This document shows, one piece after another, positions 50,201 through 63,896 of a stretch of DNA of 64,000 nt. A program made the position numbers and the translations under genes. Position 1 is the stretch's first letter; every line of letters begins with the position of its first letter. The stretch lies in contig VWZL01004359.1 of assembly GCA_013396915.1 (NCBI GenBank), positions 240,762 to 304,761 on the forward strand, in the 5' to 3' direction. The notes under the pieces were generated by a model. That model was not told where the DNA came from and searched no databases. It saw only the letters and a program-made list of their open reading frames with translations. This stretch comes from Stercorarius parasiticus. Lineage: Eukaryota > Chordata > Aves > Charadriiformes > Stercorariidae.

Positions 50201-51298
50201 AGTACCAGCAATGGCTCCTAACTCTCCTGCTGGGGAGGATGCTTGTCAAGCCAAGATTTGGCACCCTGAATTGGTGCAACAGCCCACCTCCATCCCCTGG
50301 GCTCACTGAACACGCTGCAGAACATGTCAGCGCAGCATCATGGAAAGACACCAATACTTCACAAGCAACAAAAGCTGCTAGGTCATTTCTGGGTACGTTT
50401 TGCAAAATTTCTTTGAACAGTTACCACTGTTTCACAACTTGTTTTAAGTTTTTATTTATTTATTTTTAAATATAGAGGAGGACCTGACAGCAGATGGGGA
50501 AAAAAAGTATATCAAGCGCAGTTGCAGTCTATAGGGAGATCTGATGGCCCAGTTCTACAGACCCTACTCAAGCATTAATCTTGTAATTATTATTGAAATT
50601 AAGCCTGACATCTGTTCCATTCCCAACTAAGAAAATAAAATATTTTCACTATAATAACAGTTGGTTAAAAATGCCTTGGGCAAGTATCTCCCTCCATGTG
50701 GGCCACAGCAGTGCTATGCCTTAGTATTGTGAAAGACTTCAGTGTAGAGGTGGATACTTGGTGGGGAAAGGGACTCAAACCTGGTTTGTTAAACTGTTTT
50801 CGAGTGATGTCAGCTTTTAAGACTAGCAGCACAGGGGGCACATGTTGTGTGTTGCCTCAATCAACAATACAAGTGTAAAGCTACAAAGAGACAGTTCTTT
50901 TTTCTTTTGGTGCCCATCTAAGGGGTGATTTGCCAGCTGGCACTCACTGCATGTAAAAGTGGAATTTATCCAAGTTCTTCTGATTTCTTACCGCAATCTC
51001 ACTTTCGTTTTTCAAACAGCAGCAATACTGACACTTCTGTTACAGCAGACAGTAAGGCATGAAGTTACCTTAAGTCTGAAGAGAAGCCCAAGATATACTA
51101 AACTCTCCACAAAGATAATTAAGTTTGTGCCAAAAGCAAACACTTTTTTCCAAAGCTATCACAAGCCACCACAGGCTTAATAAGGTATGTCATTCCTTCA
51201 CAATAGCTGTCGGTACAATTACAATGCACACCTCCATCTAGCCACATCTTCTTTTTATAAAATAGGTTAATTTTACACCAAATAACAGCGGCTTTTAA
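47261..51298. other. Flanking DNA upstream of VGLL4
   Basis: No gene recognised. There is a moderately GC-rich patch at 48,580-48,740 and another at 50,160-50,360. Open frames are short and lack supported splice pairs or homology that I know. Confidence 0.5.
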
Positions 51299-51350
51299 AA
51301 TCACAGAATGGTTTGGGTTGGAAGGGACCTTAAAGATCATCTAGTTCCAA
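51299..51350 (-). mobile_element. CR1 3'-end fragment (52 bp)
   Basis: AATCACAGAATGGTTTGGGT then TGGAAGGGACCTTAAAGATC matches the reverse complement of the CR1 3' end. Only the last ~50 bp of the element is present, an extreme 5' truncation. Confidence 0.9.
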
Positions 51351-54300
51351 AAATCATATCTCAAAATACATTTTATCAAAGCAAATTACGTAGCCTCACA
51401 AGCACACATCTTTTCTTCAATGTTAACACTGCTAAACTCCAAATATAAAACTCCTCCCTGCAAAAATCTAGATTCGTTTGCACTGCACCTCAAAGCGACC
51501 TTATATAAAAAACAAACCCAAATTACAAACACTGTAGCACATAAGATTTAAAGACACTTAAAATTTTTTTGAAGATAGTTTATTATTTCATTAGACCATA
51601 ATGTGTTAAATTGCAGTAATTCCAGACAGACAAGTTGATCCAAACTGTAAGTCGATGGTTATTTATTACCTGCTTCAAGACAAAGCTTGCCCTCTTCATA
51701 ATTGTCTGCCCCATCATCCAAAGGAAGATTAAAAGAGACAGTATAATTTCAGTTGGAGCAGGGTCATAACAGCAGCATAATCTTCAAGCAAACAATGAGA
51801 TACTTTCACAGTCAAACAGAAATATGAACACCACATAGAACATTTAACCACACGTACTTTTTGCTTGCTTTGTTCTAGAGAAGAGGAAGATTCCACCCTA
51901 TGGAGGTTCCCATAAGATGAAGACAGACAAGACAGCTGAGCAAAAAAAAAAAAAGAAAAAAGAAAAGGAGTGTCAGTTTAACAAATTAAAAGCACCCTTT
52001 GGCCATAACCCACTGGTTTTAATTTGTGTAAGTTTTGTTAAACACCAATAAAATGACCACAACTGGTTCACAGCAAGACTCTGAATACCAAACTCAGTGT
52101 AAAAGAAAGGTCTGTATAATCAGTGATACACAGACGAAGGTAAATATTCAGAGTAACCTATTTATTATACACTTTTTGTTCTGATTCTGCTCCTGTTCTT
52201 GTGCAGTAAACATTCATACAACAGATTTAACTCCCTATTAGATTTGTATCCTAACTTCTACACACAACAAGAGAAACTTTAGATCATTAAAATCATGAAC
52301 AGGTTGCAGTTCATGATTAGATGGGAAATTATTTTAAGAGTTTACATACTAACTCATTTTAAGTTATATAATTTACATACATTTCAAGGCTGTAAGAAAA
52401 GATTATTTAGTCACCAGAACTTGTTCTGAACCAGAGGCACCAGCAGTAGGTCACTGGACAGAAGTAACACGCCCGCCTACAGGGAACAGGGCAGCCAAAG
52501 ACTGCAGAAAGCTCTTTGGAATATCCCCACCCATCAGCCCAAAGAACCACCAGGGAACCACACTGGAAGAATCAAGTTCAGCCACATTTGTTGGATGAGA
52601 ATACCCGCACCAACTTTAATGCTGTTTCTATGTGCCAACACTGTAGCTGATCTATGTGCCAACTTCATAGCTTGTAAGCCTGATCTTGGTAATTACTGAG
52701 GACTTTAAATTCTGACTGACTGGCAATTTCTAGACCAAGGTCAGCTCTCTCACCAGCACACATGGGCTTCCTTGCCAGGTTTCCAGATGTGCCCCTATCA
52801 CCGTGATTTCAGCCCAGCCCAGCCTTGCTGCCCACAGTCCCTGGGTTTATTGGGGACAGGGACAGGGCTGGGAGGCAGCGCTCGGGCAGCTGTGCTAACA
52901 CAACTGGAACATCAGACAGCGATCTCATCGTTTTAGTCATGAACTCAGGAGGGTAGAAGAGTTTGGTGTTCTGGGGTGGGGTTTTTTTGTGGTGTTTTTA
53001 ATACAAGTAGCACACTCATTTTCATTTTCATTTCAGAAAGAGAATACTGCTGAAATTATTCACAAATAAACTAGAGAGGAACAGGAGACACATTCTTTAA
53101 AAAACAAAAAGTAAAGCAGAAGAAAACAGATGCTTTACTTTAAAATCACCTATGCAAGTACAACCTTTAAATATAATCCACTTAAAAATGTCACAAGAAT
53201 TTAAAGCACAGTGATGTAGTTTCATTATCTACTGTTGTCCGTACAAACTTACTTTCAAACTGTCAAATCGCTACCGACTCAATTCTCCTACTCGGCAATT
53301 TTCTAAACCAACGATGCAGGGTCAGAGTTAGCCATGAGCGTGCAGAATATGCACAGCTTCATCATCTAGAATGTATGCCCAAATGCCAGACTTGGGAGGC
53401 AATGAAGGAATAAAAAATAATAATAATAAAAAAGAGACTGGCTAAATTTCATTGTGAAAATAATTTGGGTTTAAAAAGCCTTGCTCCACACTGTCATGTG
53501 AAGCACTGCAACAGCATGATGAGACAGACACTGGCAGGCTGCTTTACATCAGCTCTTCTCTCTCTCCTGCACCACTTCTTGAAGCAACCTAAGAAGCTAC
53601 TAACTTCTTGGCTCTCACTACTGTCTTCTACAGGGAGCGAGCCAGACATTTCATCACTGCATAAGAGCAAGACAACTTGAGGATGGCAACATTAAAAGAA
53701 AAAACTAAAACCACAAACAAAACCAAAAAAACCACTGAATGCCCCCTTCTCATGCTTCACTACTAATTTTAAAAAAGGAGGTTTGGAGAAAGTTTTGCAG
53801 GAGGCAGAGATTAAAATATAATCCACTGTGTGGGAACACAACTTTTCAAATTTACCCAGTATACCATAGAGCTAGAGAGATTCCATGTAAGAAAAGCAAT
53901 ACAAATTAATTCAACAAAGCCAAAATGAGATATTTACCTGAACTATTTACTCAGCTTGTTTAATTGAGTAGGGGAGATATCTTGAACATCAGGCTCAAGT
54001 CTTTCAAAGGAGGTCTCACAGTGCAACAAAGGCAAGTGAAGGAACCAAAAGACAGAGTGTTAGGACTTTTTTTTTTTTTTTAAAGACAGTCCCTTATGGT
54101 TGCAAACTCCTAAGTAATCAAATTCTATTCAAATTTAAAACCAGGAAGAACCCCCTATAGCCATTACACTTGCATGACATTTCAGTCAGATCAGAATACT
54201 GGTCTTTGCAGATGCATGACTTTCATTTTTTCAGAAAAAAATATGTGCATAATTATCAAAACAGCCATCCACCATTAATGAAAAGGTTTGGCAGAATGCT

Positions 54301-57300
54301 GGATTCTGAAGGCAAAAATGACATGTAAGTTCTCAAGACTTAAAGATGTAACTGAAATATTTGGAGTTTTTGTGAATAATTTCAGAATGTATAGTCTGAA
54401 GCTTCCTGTTCACGTACTAAAACTTCATCCATTTCTTAATGTTTCTGATTTAACAAGTCTGAGTAAGAGGTTAAAACATGCAGGAGTAAAATGATTACAG
54501 CCTCTCCCTAAAGCAGTCATTAAGTTCAGGATCAGTTAGCAACTGTGCTGTAGATTTTTAATCTAGAAAAACAGGTAAATAAGGTAACTGCAAAATTTTA
54601 TGAAACCACAGTATCAAAAATGACAGAGCAGCTGTTCACTCAGACAAAAAAAATATACCAGAATCTTCTTCCTGCACTAGATAATATAAAGAAAATACCT
54701 TTTCTACACATTCAGAATATATGGCCAGCAGAAATGAATTTGAAAACGAAGAATGCTTTGTCCCGTGAACACCTTACCCATGAAAAACTATCAGACTCAC
54801 ACTGGCCTGACATTCTGACCTTCAAAACATATTTCAATTTCAATTCTATTTTTAAATTAATTGCTGGGAAAAGGCATGAGTCACAACCCTGCTTGGATCC
54901 CCCTCTACTGGACACTCACCAAGTGCTATGTTTATTCTAAAGTTTCCCAAGTCAGAACAGGCTCTAGCATTACCTCCTCAATCAATTTAAAGAACATGGA
55001 CCTTACCGTTCAGTTCCCTAAGCCACCCAGGAATACTGGCCTCCATATCCATCTTTATCTTCCCAATTTGGCAAAGATGTTTGATGAAAAACATCAGGAA
55101 GCTACGGGATACTATAAAGTCCAGCTCTAACAGAAGGGAATCACACTCATTCAGCTGTAGGCTACCTAGAGGCACCTTGTCTATGATAAGGTCGCAGCTG
55201 TTACTCTCCATCTGTTAGTCAAATTCAGTGACATTGGAGGTCAACCAAATCTAAAGAGAAGCCCCACTGAAGCACAGGTGAGAAATACAGCCTCTGCAGT
55301 TGAAACAACATTGGGTGCATTCAATATAGTCTGTATTTGAAGGGTCACATAGCTAGCTAGCCACCTGCAGGAACTCACTACTCAAATACCTGGAAAAAGG
55401 GGAAATGAGCAAGCAACAAAGAAAATGTCTTACACATGCTGATGGAGAAACCCAGCATCCTGTGTGGTACAGTTCTACGCACTCCCCAAATCTTAAGTTT
55501 AGGAGCAGTCAGACATCATACTGCTAGCCAAATGGGTTGCTCGCAACGGTAGGCGAGTTAATAAAGGGACACTATACTGAGATTAAAGACTGTAAAGAGA
55601 AGTGGAAACCAGAATCTATGGTTATGTATCCAGACAAATTTTGATTTCCCGTTCACTTTGTGTCATCTAGGTTTTTCCCTCTGAAGCATGAGATAGAGTT
55701 ACACACTTCGCTGGCACTGTCAGTCTCCAAGCCAGCCATGCCCATGCTGCTGACTGACCTACAGAAATCTTTAGTAAATTTGATGGGGTCCAGGCTCTTC
55801 CTTACAGAGAAGCCTTTTAAGACATCAAGAAATAAATCATCTGCCTGGCTGCCTTTAATGAAAGCACTGTTACACAGGAAAAAAGGGGATGGAGCATGAA
55901 ACAATATCCATAGTGGAACAGCCAAACCAGAAAAGAGGGATGTCTGAAGAACAGAATGAAAGACTTGAGAATTAAGTCAAGAAGAGAAACAATAAAACAA
56001 TAGAGCAGTATGGAAATGGAGCAGGAAGGTATAAACAGATAAGTTACAAATGGAATGAAAAGCTAAAGTGACTATTTTTCGTGAAAGAACAGACACACCT
56101 CATTAGGACAAAGAGTTAGTAACATATTCCCATGTACTAACTTCCCCTGCAACAATCACCAGTTATTTTAGTGGATTACAGTGGTACGACCATAAGAAAT
56201 CATTTCCACATATTGCTGAGGAACTTCAAAAGCAACTAACAAGTCTGAAATCAATCTCGCTTCTCTTAAAAGTTTTACATAGCAAAACATTGTAACAACT
56301 GCATAAAGTATTTTATATTAACAATAGAGAGGAGTTCAGACTGTAGGCTGCTCTAGGCTATGATTCATTCATGGCGCTCGGCCAAAAAAATAAATACATT
56401 CAAGACCAATGGCCCCAAGGGGAAAGGTAGGCCACTTTTTAAAAAGCAGAGAGATAAATGATTTACAGAACCGAATGCAGTTTAAGATTTCAGCCTATAT
56501 GGATGATGAGGAAGGGCTTTCTTACGTCTCTCAAAGATTTACTGCACAGGCTTGAATACTGGCAAGGTATCAACAGATGGAGTAAACTAGGAACTATTAA
56601 ACTGGGATTTGCAAAACTCTCTCCAAAGAGCAAGAAATGACCCATTATATTGCTATACACAAAGAAAGTTCACAAAGCCAAATCAAGATATGCAACGGGT
56701 ATTTCAGCCACGTAAAACAAACAGGGCCAGCTCAGATTACAGCAAAGTAACACCTGTAAAGGGAAGGACCAAGCCACTGGCAGCGTGACAAACAGTTTAA
56801 AGGTTGGGAGGGTTTGACGCCATACAGCATCTGCTGCACATAAAAATGTTTAATTAGCTGCTAAACAGCAAGCAGTACATTCCGATTTTTTCTTATGAGT
56901 ACGTTACTTCTTGAATAAATGCCCTTGCTTAGCTAGCAAGGTTCGGAATGAAGATAACTGTTCCACTATGGGAGCTGAGGCCAACTCATTCTCACACATC
57001 AGATTGACTTGTAATTGAATTCTAATGTTTTGAACCACCGACTCAGTAGCAAGCACCTTCTGAAACACTAAACCCACTTTAAATGTGTCTGACTTTAATA
57101 TTCAGAACATTACCTTTAACTGTATCACTAATGGCTTTTAAAAGAAAGCTGCTCTTTTAAATGCTTCCCTAGAGTTACAACTGCGTTTCATCATTTAAAG
57201 CATTCTAGGTTTAACTACTGCTTATTCTCAAACTTAGCAGTAGTGAGGAACTGCAGAGAAGGAGAAACACCGAGCCTCTTAGGATGCAAGATATCCTCAC

Positions 57301-60300
57301 AGGATATTCTATTTAAAGTTCTGGTACACACACATCTCTGAGGTACCCTCTCTCAATAAAAGGGAAAACAGCCACAACCTCAAGGTAACAAATAAAAACA
57401 ACTAAAGGGAATGAGCTTTTTAGAATCCAGCCTTCACTTACACTGCAGCCAGATCCCAGGAGGGGCTTGGCAGTGTCCAGCTGTACTGAGACTTCACATA
57501 GATTGTTTTTCAATTTTTTTAACGTCTGCAGATTCAAGCCCAACCTATATGTTGCCATTAGTCTCAAAAAGGAATCACCTACCTATTCAACAAAGGTAGT
57601 AATGTTTGCATTTTAAGTCAGGCATGTGATTAAATGCTCTGCTAGTAAGAATTCTCAACCAGATGTTGGGCAACCATATGACACATGAGCTCTCTCAACC
57701 AGTGCTTGAAGCAGTTATAATTTGTGAGCCAATGGTTTCACATCCTGTGGTGCTGTTACTTAACCAGGTTTAAAAAGCCCCATCCTCACCTTCTCACATT
57801 AAGGAAAAAAAAAAAGTATGGGTTGGTCAGATGGTTTTGTTCAATGATATTACATCCCAGTATGGCTCATGATGTAAAACTTCACTTAATTGCACTACTA
57901 CAGGAGGAAGGAATGGCCTCCTTAAAAGGTAAGAGTGTCTAGTTTTACCACTGCCTCTTTTTTTTTTTTTCTTCATTTGGTCATATTGCTTATTCTGTGG
58001 ATAAGTTTTTGGCTCTGTCTGTGCACCACAGATGGCCCCCCCCGTTTTTTTTTTTTTTTCCTCCTTTCAGCTTATACATTTCTATACAGCACCTAGCAAA
58101 GCCTGCATCCTTGAGGGAATTATGGGAATTACAAGAATGCAATAGTTACATTTTCGTTTACAGACATAAAGAGGAGATAAATGAGAAAAAATGTGTAATA
58201 ACGTTTTAGTTGTTAGCTTTAATTACTTGGTAATGTATTCAGTACGTGGAATAGCTTTCTAATAATCCAGTTTGCAGCAATTGGCATTTTTTAAAAACAT
58301 AAAAACAACTATATTTTTCTGCTTACAGTATTCATTTTCCAAAAGTTGACTACAGGAACAGAATTCACACGCACAGAGAAAAACCAATTTCACTAAGAGT
58401 GATCTCGCTGAATTTGTTGAGGACGAACCCTCACCACAGTAGTGAGCATCCTCTCCTTTACAAAGAGTCAAGCCTCACTTAGGCCCGTTCCCACACAGCC
58501 TTAAAAATAAAGACAACTACAAGAGAAATCCCAGAACATATAAAATTCAGTTACATTACAAATAAATAAATAAAGGAATCATTGTGCTAACTATTCACGC
58601 AGAGGGTTATTTTTGGAATTGTCCTGTTTCCTACAAGGAGTTGTTTTGCTGTCAGTTTCAGTTTCCAATTTTGTTTTGTATCCTAAGACTTTCACAGATG
58701 ACAACCTCCCCCCCCCCCATAATACAGTGGGCCCTGCTAAAAATTTGCTAACACCAAATTGCTGGTGTAAAAAAAAAAAAAAAAATCAGTCTTTTGTCTG
58801 TGCTCCTGCCCATATGCAGTTTCCTCTACAGCGTACTTCATTTGGGACAGAAAATAAAAGCTGTTACCTCGTTAGATGACTAAACCAGGCCATTCTGCCA
58901 GCGCTGCACTTCTTACCTGGTAACTATTTCATTCAAAAGGTCATGACTCCATCCTGAATCTTTTCCCGTGCTGTTCATTTGTCCAAAAGCCTTGTATCTG
59001 TCGGGGTCTGCTTCTACCACTGGGACCAGTATTCTCTGTTCTTAAGAATTTTCCACCAAGCATACCTAAGTAAGTCAACACCTGATTTCAGATCTCTTTT
59101 TACTACAGCTTATGCTGAAATGTAAAAAATTGTATGGCTATTTCAAGTCTTCACTACATATGAATTTAATTTTAAGGTGGATAGGGTATATTCTGTATAA
59201 AAGACTTCTAGATTATCCAGAAAGGAACCCCTTCATGCAGACAAATAATCCACCCAAAACCCAAGGCTGATTTTATTTAAGCAGTGGCTTAAATTCCCTA
59301 GCTCTGTTTCTTGTAATAGAAACTTTTCAAATCAGGGATTTTGGCCTCTTACTAATAGGGACAGACAATGCTAGTACCATACGTACAAACACTCTCTAGC
59401 TTAAGTCACTTCTTTTGCAGAATATGCCATCATAAAATGGATAGTCAGTCTCCTAATATCAGAAAATGGATATTTGAGGGGATTTGTCTCAGGAATTCTA
59501 GATCTATCATCAACAGATAATGCAAAGTATTAGGAATCTGCCTATGAGCTTAGAAAGTTATTATTTCACAGTAGTAATATTTTCTAAGAAAATAAAAGAA
59601 AAAGAAAAAAAAAGGACACATTTATTTCCTGACTCTGGGTTCAAATTTTGCCACTTTAAACTCAAATAGTTTTTTAGAAAAATCAATATTTAAAAGTTCC
59701 CCTGTGATTAAAGCAAGCCTGAATGAGTCATGTTACATAAAATAATACAATAATATATTTTCTGTCTTCTTCAAGTATATGCTCTGAACTGCTCCCTGGA
59801 AACAATGAGCAGCCAATTTCATTCCAATAATTTTTTTTAAAATAACATCACTAAACCAACTGTAGCTTGAGAGACGGCCCTACTGATCACATATTACACA
59901 GGAAAAAAAAAAATACATGCTCACCAGGAAGGACACATTTTATTTCCATTTTTTACCTTTAAATTAATTTTACCTTTGATTCTCACACCAATAAAATGTT
60001 CTCTCAATTTATTTCGATTAAGAAAAACATCCAAAATTAGCAAACCCACCTGACTCCATGTGAAAAATATTCTGTTTACAACAGATGCTCCCAATTTATT
60101 GCATCACACATGCATACCATCAGAAGTGTCCAGTCTTTAATGGCATGATTAATGTAACTTGTTATGTAAAAGTCCAATTTTCTTTATAGTTTAGCTGATT
60201 TAATTAAGCAAGGGAGGACAAGTTTTATCTTTGTTGGTCATATTTTCAGAAAAAAAAAAATAATCAAAGAATCAAACAATAGGTACTTTTGTTCATAGAT

Positions 60301-63300
60301 TTCCCAACTTTAAAGCACTTAAGAGTCTTCTGCCAAACAACTCACATTTCATAAATCTGCACAAGTAGGTCCTGAAGGTCAGTGAAATTTATGATGCTCT
60401 TTCCAACTGTGACGCTTCTGACAGCACGTAGCTATAAGCTGGGTAGTTGTCATCTCAGTCTCATGAAAAGAACATACAATTTTTGGGAAAGGATCTGATA
60501 CCTGTCAAGCATCTCATTTCAAACACTCTTTGACAGAGTGAAAGTCATGGTCCAAGTTTTTGGATTCAGAATGTCACACATCCGAGAAAAAATTTACTTT
60601 ACTTGAAGTCTACCCTCCAGAAGCACCCAGTAAGCATCCTCAGAAGAATTCTAAGGATGAACTTGTAAGTGCGGAAATAATTTATTTCAAGAGGACAGTT
60701 TCATATCTACTTAAAACTCAACGGACTCTCCAGTTCCATAAGTCCCTGAGAGAATAAAGACTGGGACAGTGAATATCTTGAAGGAGCCTGGGGATATTTT
60801 GGAAAATAAAGCTAGCAATACATAGAAAATGAGTGGCTTTGGTTTTTAATTCATATATACAATCAATCCTTTTTACTCCGTGTTTTTGAAAATCCAAGCT
60901 ATAGTACACAGGAAAATTCATTTCCGTATTTACACAGTACAATTCCTTCGCCCTACTACCATCGAACCTCCACCACTAACAAAAGTTTCTATTTTAGTAG
61001 TAAAATTGGGCATCTAAATGATTAGAACAGACTTCTTAAAATGCACTTTAATCTCCTCAAGTAGGCAAAACAACATCTGCAAAATATTTAGAGAAAAAGT
61101 ACCATTTATTTACCCATACACAGTATGTCAAGACTCAAGATGTCTTCCTTAACCATCCCTTTGTCATTTTATATAACTTCTTCATACTGTAAGTTACAGA
61201 TTTCTTTGCTCCTAAAAAAAAAAAAAGACACAAAACCCAGAAAATATCAACATTTAGGAAGGCTAACTCAAATATTAGATTCTTACTACATTAAGTAAAA
61301 TATTTCCCTAGAAGAACGACAACCCAATCTGTCAGGCAGACATGCAAATAACCTTCTTGTCACATTCATAACACAGTAACAATGATACAAAAAAATACTT
61401 TGAATAGTATCAAAGCATGCAAAATAGAATAGGTTCATTCTGAAGGCCTGACGATTGTATAGAGAATGACCAAGGTATAGCAAACATAGAGATTCATGAT
61501 AAAACTCTTTAGTAGTACAGCGGGAAACTTCTAATTTACATCATTGTTCCTAAATGATAAGGCTTTTAAACCATCTGTGTCTACTGCAGACCCTCACCAA
61601 ACCTACACATTATGCTTTTCAAGCCCTTCCTGATCTTTATCAATTTCTTCTGCTAATCAGATTTTAGCTACCCTTGCTTGGTGCTATACTTCAGACACTT
61701 GGTTGCCAGTTAAGAGTTGAGAAGCATCACGCTGATGCCCATCTTGATGAAACATAATCAAACACTGCACGCCACCAGCAGCTTTCCAGGACAAACCAAC
61801 CCAGAGCATTGCTATGCAAAGGCTTGTGAATTAGAAGTGAAAACAGAGAACTGTTTTTTTTTCCATAGGAAATGCACTGCTGACTGTTGAGGTGGAAATC
61901 TGTTCTGGTTTCAACAAGCTGTAAAGTACATTATAACCTCCTTGAATATTTTGTCATTGCCTCATCCTAACTAATGGCAACTACCATTTCCTAACTGAGA
62001 GAACAGCACATCTGCAAGGGAAAAAAACTGCTCGTCTTGTGTAATGAAATGACATCTGTGTCCTTAGGTAAAAAAAGGTAATACTGAAATGATGATGGGT
62101 ATGGAAAACCTGATTAATAAGGATATACCCAGGTGAACCGAAACAAGCAAAAATAATAACATGACAACAGCTGTAATCTGGCAACACTGCCAATATCAGT
62201 ATACGATGGACACTGGTGTGAATACCCTGCCACAGGGATGTTACCCTGCCACAGGGATACTGTCTGGGCCAATTTTGCTTCAGAGTAACCTGCCTGTCAC
62301 TTGTTTATGACAAACCTCATATGAAGCCAGAATACCTGTCATACTCCAGCATCATCCCGCAGTAGCTCACAAGTAGTGAACTCTGGTAAATACCATACCA
62401 CTACCCTAGGCCTACAATGAAGGAAGGCATTTTTCCATTTTCCTAGCAATAGAGAAGGGTTTTGCAGCAGTCATGGCCTCTAAGCTTCTACAAGTTTTAG
62501 ATACGAAGGGATTGAAGATGACTCCCTACACAATTTGTACAGTGCGTCCCGAGTTAAACACTTTCTGAAGTTCTAGCAGCGATGAGCCTTCTTTTACAGG
62601 CCTCGAGTAAAAAAAGACACAGCCTTTTACTGGGTTTAGTCATCTAGTATTTGGAAACTTAAAAACAAAATATTGTTAGTCTTGGCACTTCAGCAGGGTT
62701 CTGAGATCCTAAACAGCGGAGCTACTTACTTTTCCTCCTTCCAGCTTTTTTTCATTAAAAAAACACCCCAAAACAAAAAATCCCCAACACAACATAAAAC
62801 AGAGAGTGACTTTTCAGATTACAACACAGTCTAATCACACCCTACAAATTCAAAACTGAAAAGGCAAGTTTTTAATGCTACACAAAAAGCTTTAATTTTG
62901 GCACTTGCACATACAGATTAAAAATTATGGTACGTTATACTTACTACAATCTTTCTTATGTTTATTTAATAGAACACTGTTTACCTGACAAGACTGACTA
63001 AAAGTTCACAGAAGCAATTTAGCCAAAAGTCACACGGTATGACACACCAGAACACAAGGAAAGATCTTCTGAAACAAATGAGCAACTTAGACTCAGGTTT
63101 AGCCATCCACTGCATTGTACTTTTGTGGGGCGGAAAGAAAGGGTATAATAATATTTGATTTTTAAAAGACCTTAGAAAGTAATCAAATGAAGATAAAAAT
63201 ACTCTAAGTGAAAGATGCATTCAGCATTAGCAGTCTAGAGTCACAAGAAGTCAAATGACTATGCAGCAATAAGGAAAAGTGCACGCTCTATTTATGAAAG

Positions 63301-63896
63301 AATGTGATGTAAAAAGCCTGTCATAACAAATACGCTGTATATAACCAGTTTTGCACTTCCTGTGTCTCTAACTGCAATTTAAATAAACTCAACTTTACCT
63401 TTTTTAAGGAATCATCCACACATATATTTTCAGCTTACAGAACCACGTGCATCCCATATGTAAGCTCAAGCTTTTCTGTATTTAATAGGTTTTTGCTAAA
63501 AGCAAGCACACTAATGAAGTCACGATGGGCTTTTCATTGCAGCATCTCAAATAACAAGTAAACAATCATGTAAATTCTGAAGCGCCTCACATATCTGCAT
63601 TAAAATTGCACACGGTGTAAGAATTCCAGTTGCACAACAAGGCCAGACTGAGCTCAGCCACAGCACATAAATGAAAGAAGTGGTTCTAATCTCCAAAGTT
63701 AAAACTACGTAACTGTACGGCTTTGTAAATTACTGTTCAATCTCCTAGGTACTCTACTTCCAGGATACAGCCCCTCGAACAGAAACTGCTCTGCCAGGAC
63801 CGATGTTGTCCTGCCATCCCAATGCAGTAAGCACAGTACAGCGTGTGGCAAACCACCAGTACCACAGCCGATACAGCCCTGCAGGACTATAATTAC
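51351..63896. other. Upstream flank, no recognised gene
   Basis: AT-rich sequence with simple runs (A12 near 51,942, T15 near 54,067, T16 near 58,045, AAAT repeats near 58,560) and a GC-richer patch at 52,740-52,910. Minus-strand exon-like open segments at 53,938-54,059 and 55,653-55,900 are discussed in findings. I looked for conserved pieces of TAMM41, the gene that lies upstream of VGLL4 on the same strand in human, and saw none. Confidence 0.5.
62223..62258. repeat. 19-bp tandem duplication carrying a hairpin
   Basis: TACCCTGCCACAGGGATGT is followed directly by TACCCTGCCACAGGGAT, a period of 19 bases. Each unit contains CCCTG-CCA-CAGGG, a perfect 5-bp stem with a 3-base loop. Confidence 0.9.

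Noticed and set aside
47261..63896. TAMM41 exons expected from human gene order
   Set aside because: I looked for conserved TAMM41 peptides (for example around LIEDLLNWNN and AGRLQKPVKI) on the minus strand and saw none, so the gene is not claimed.
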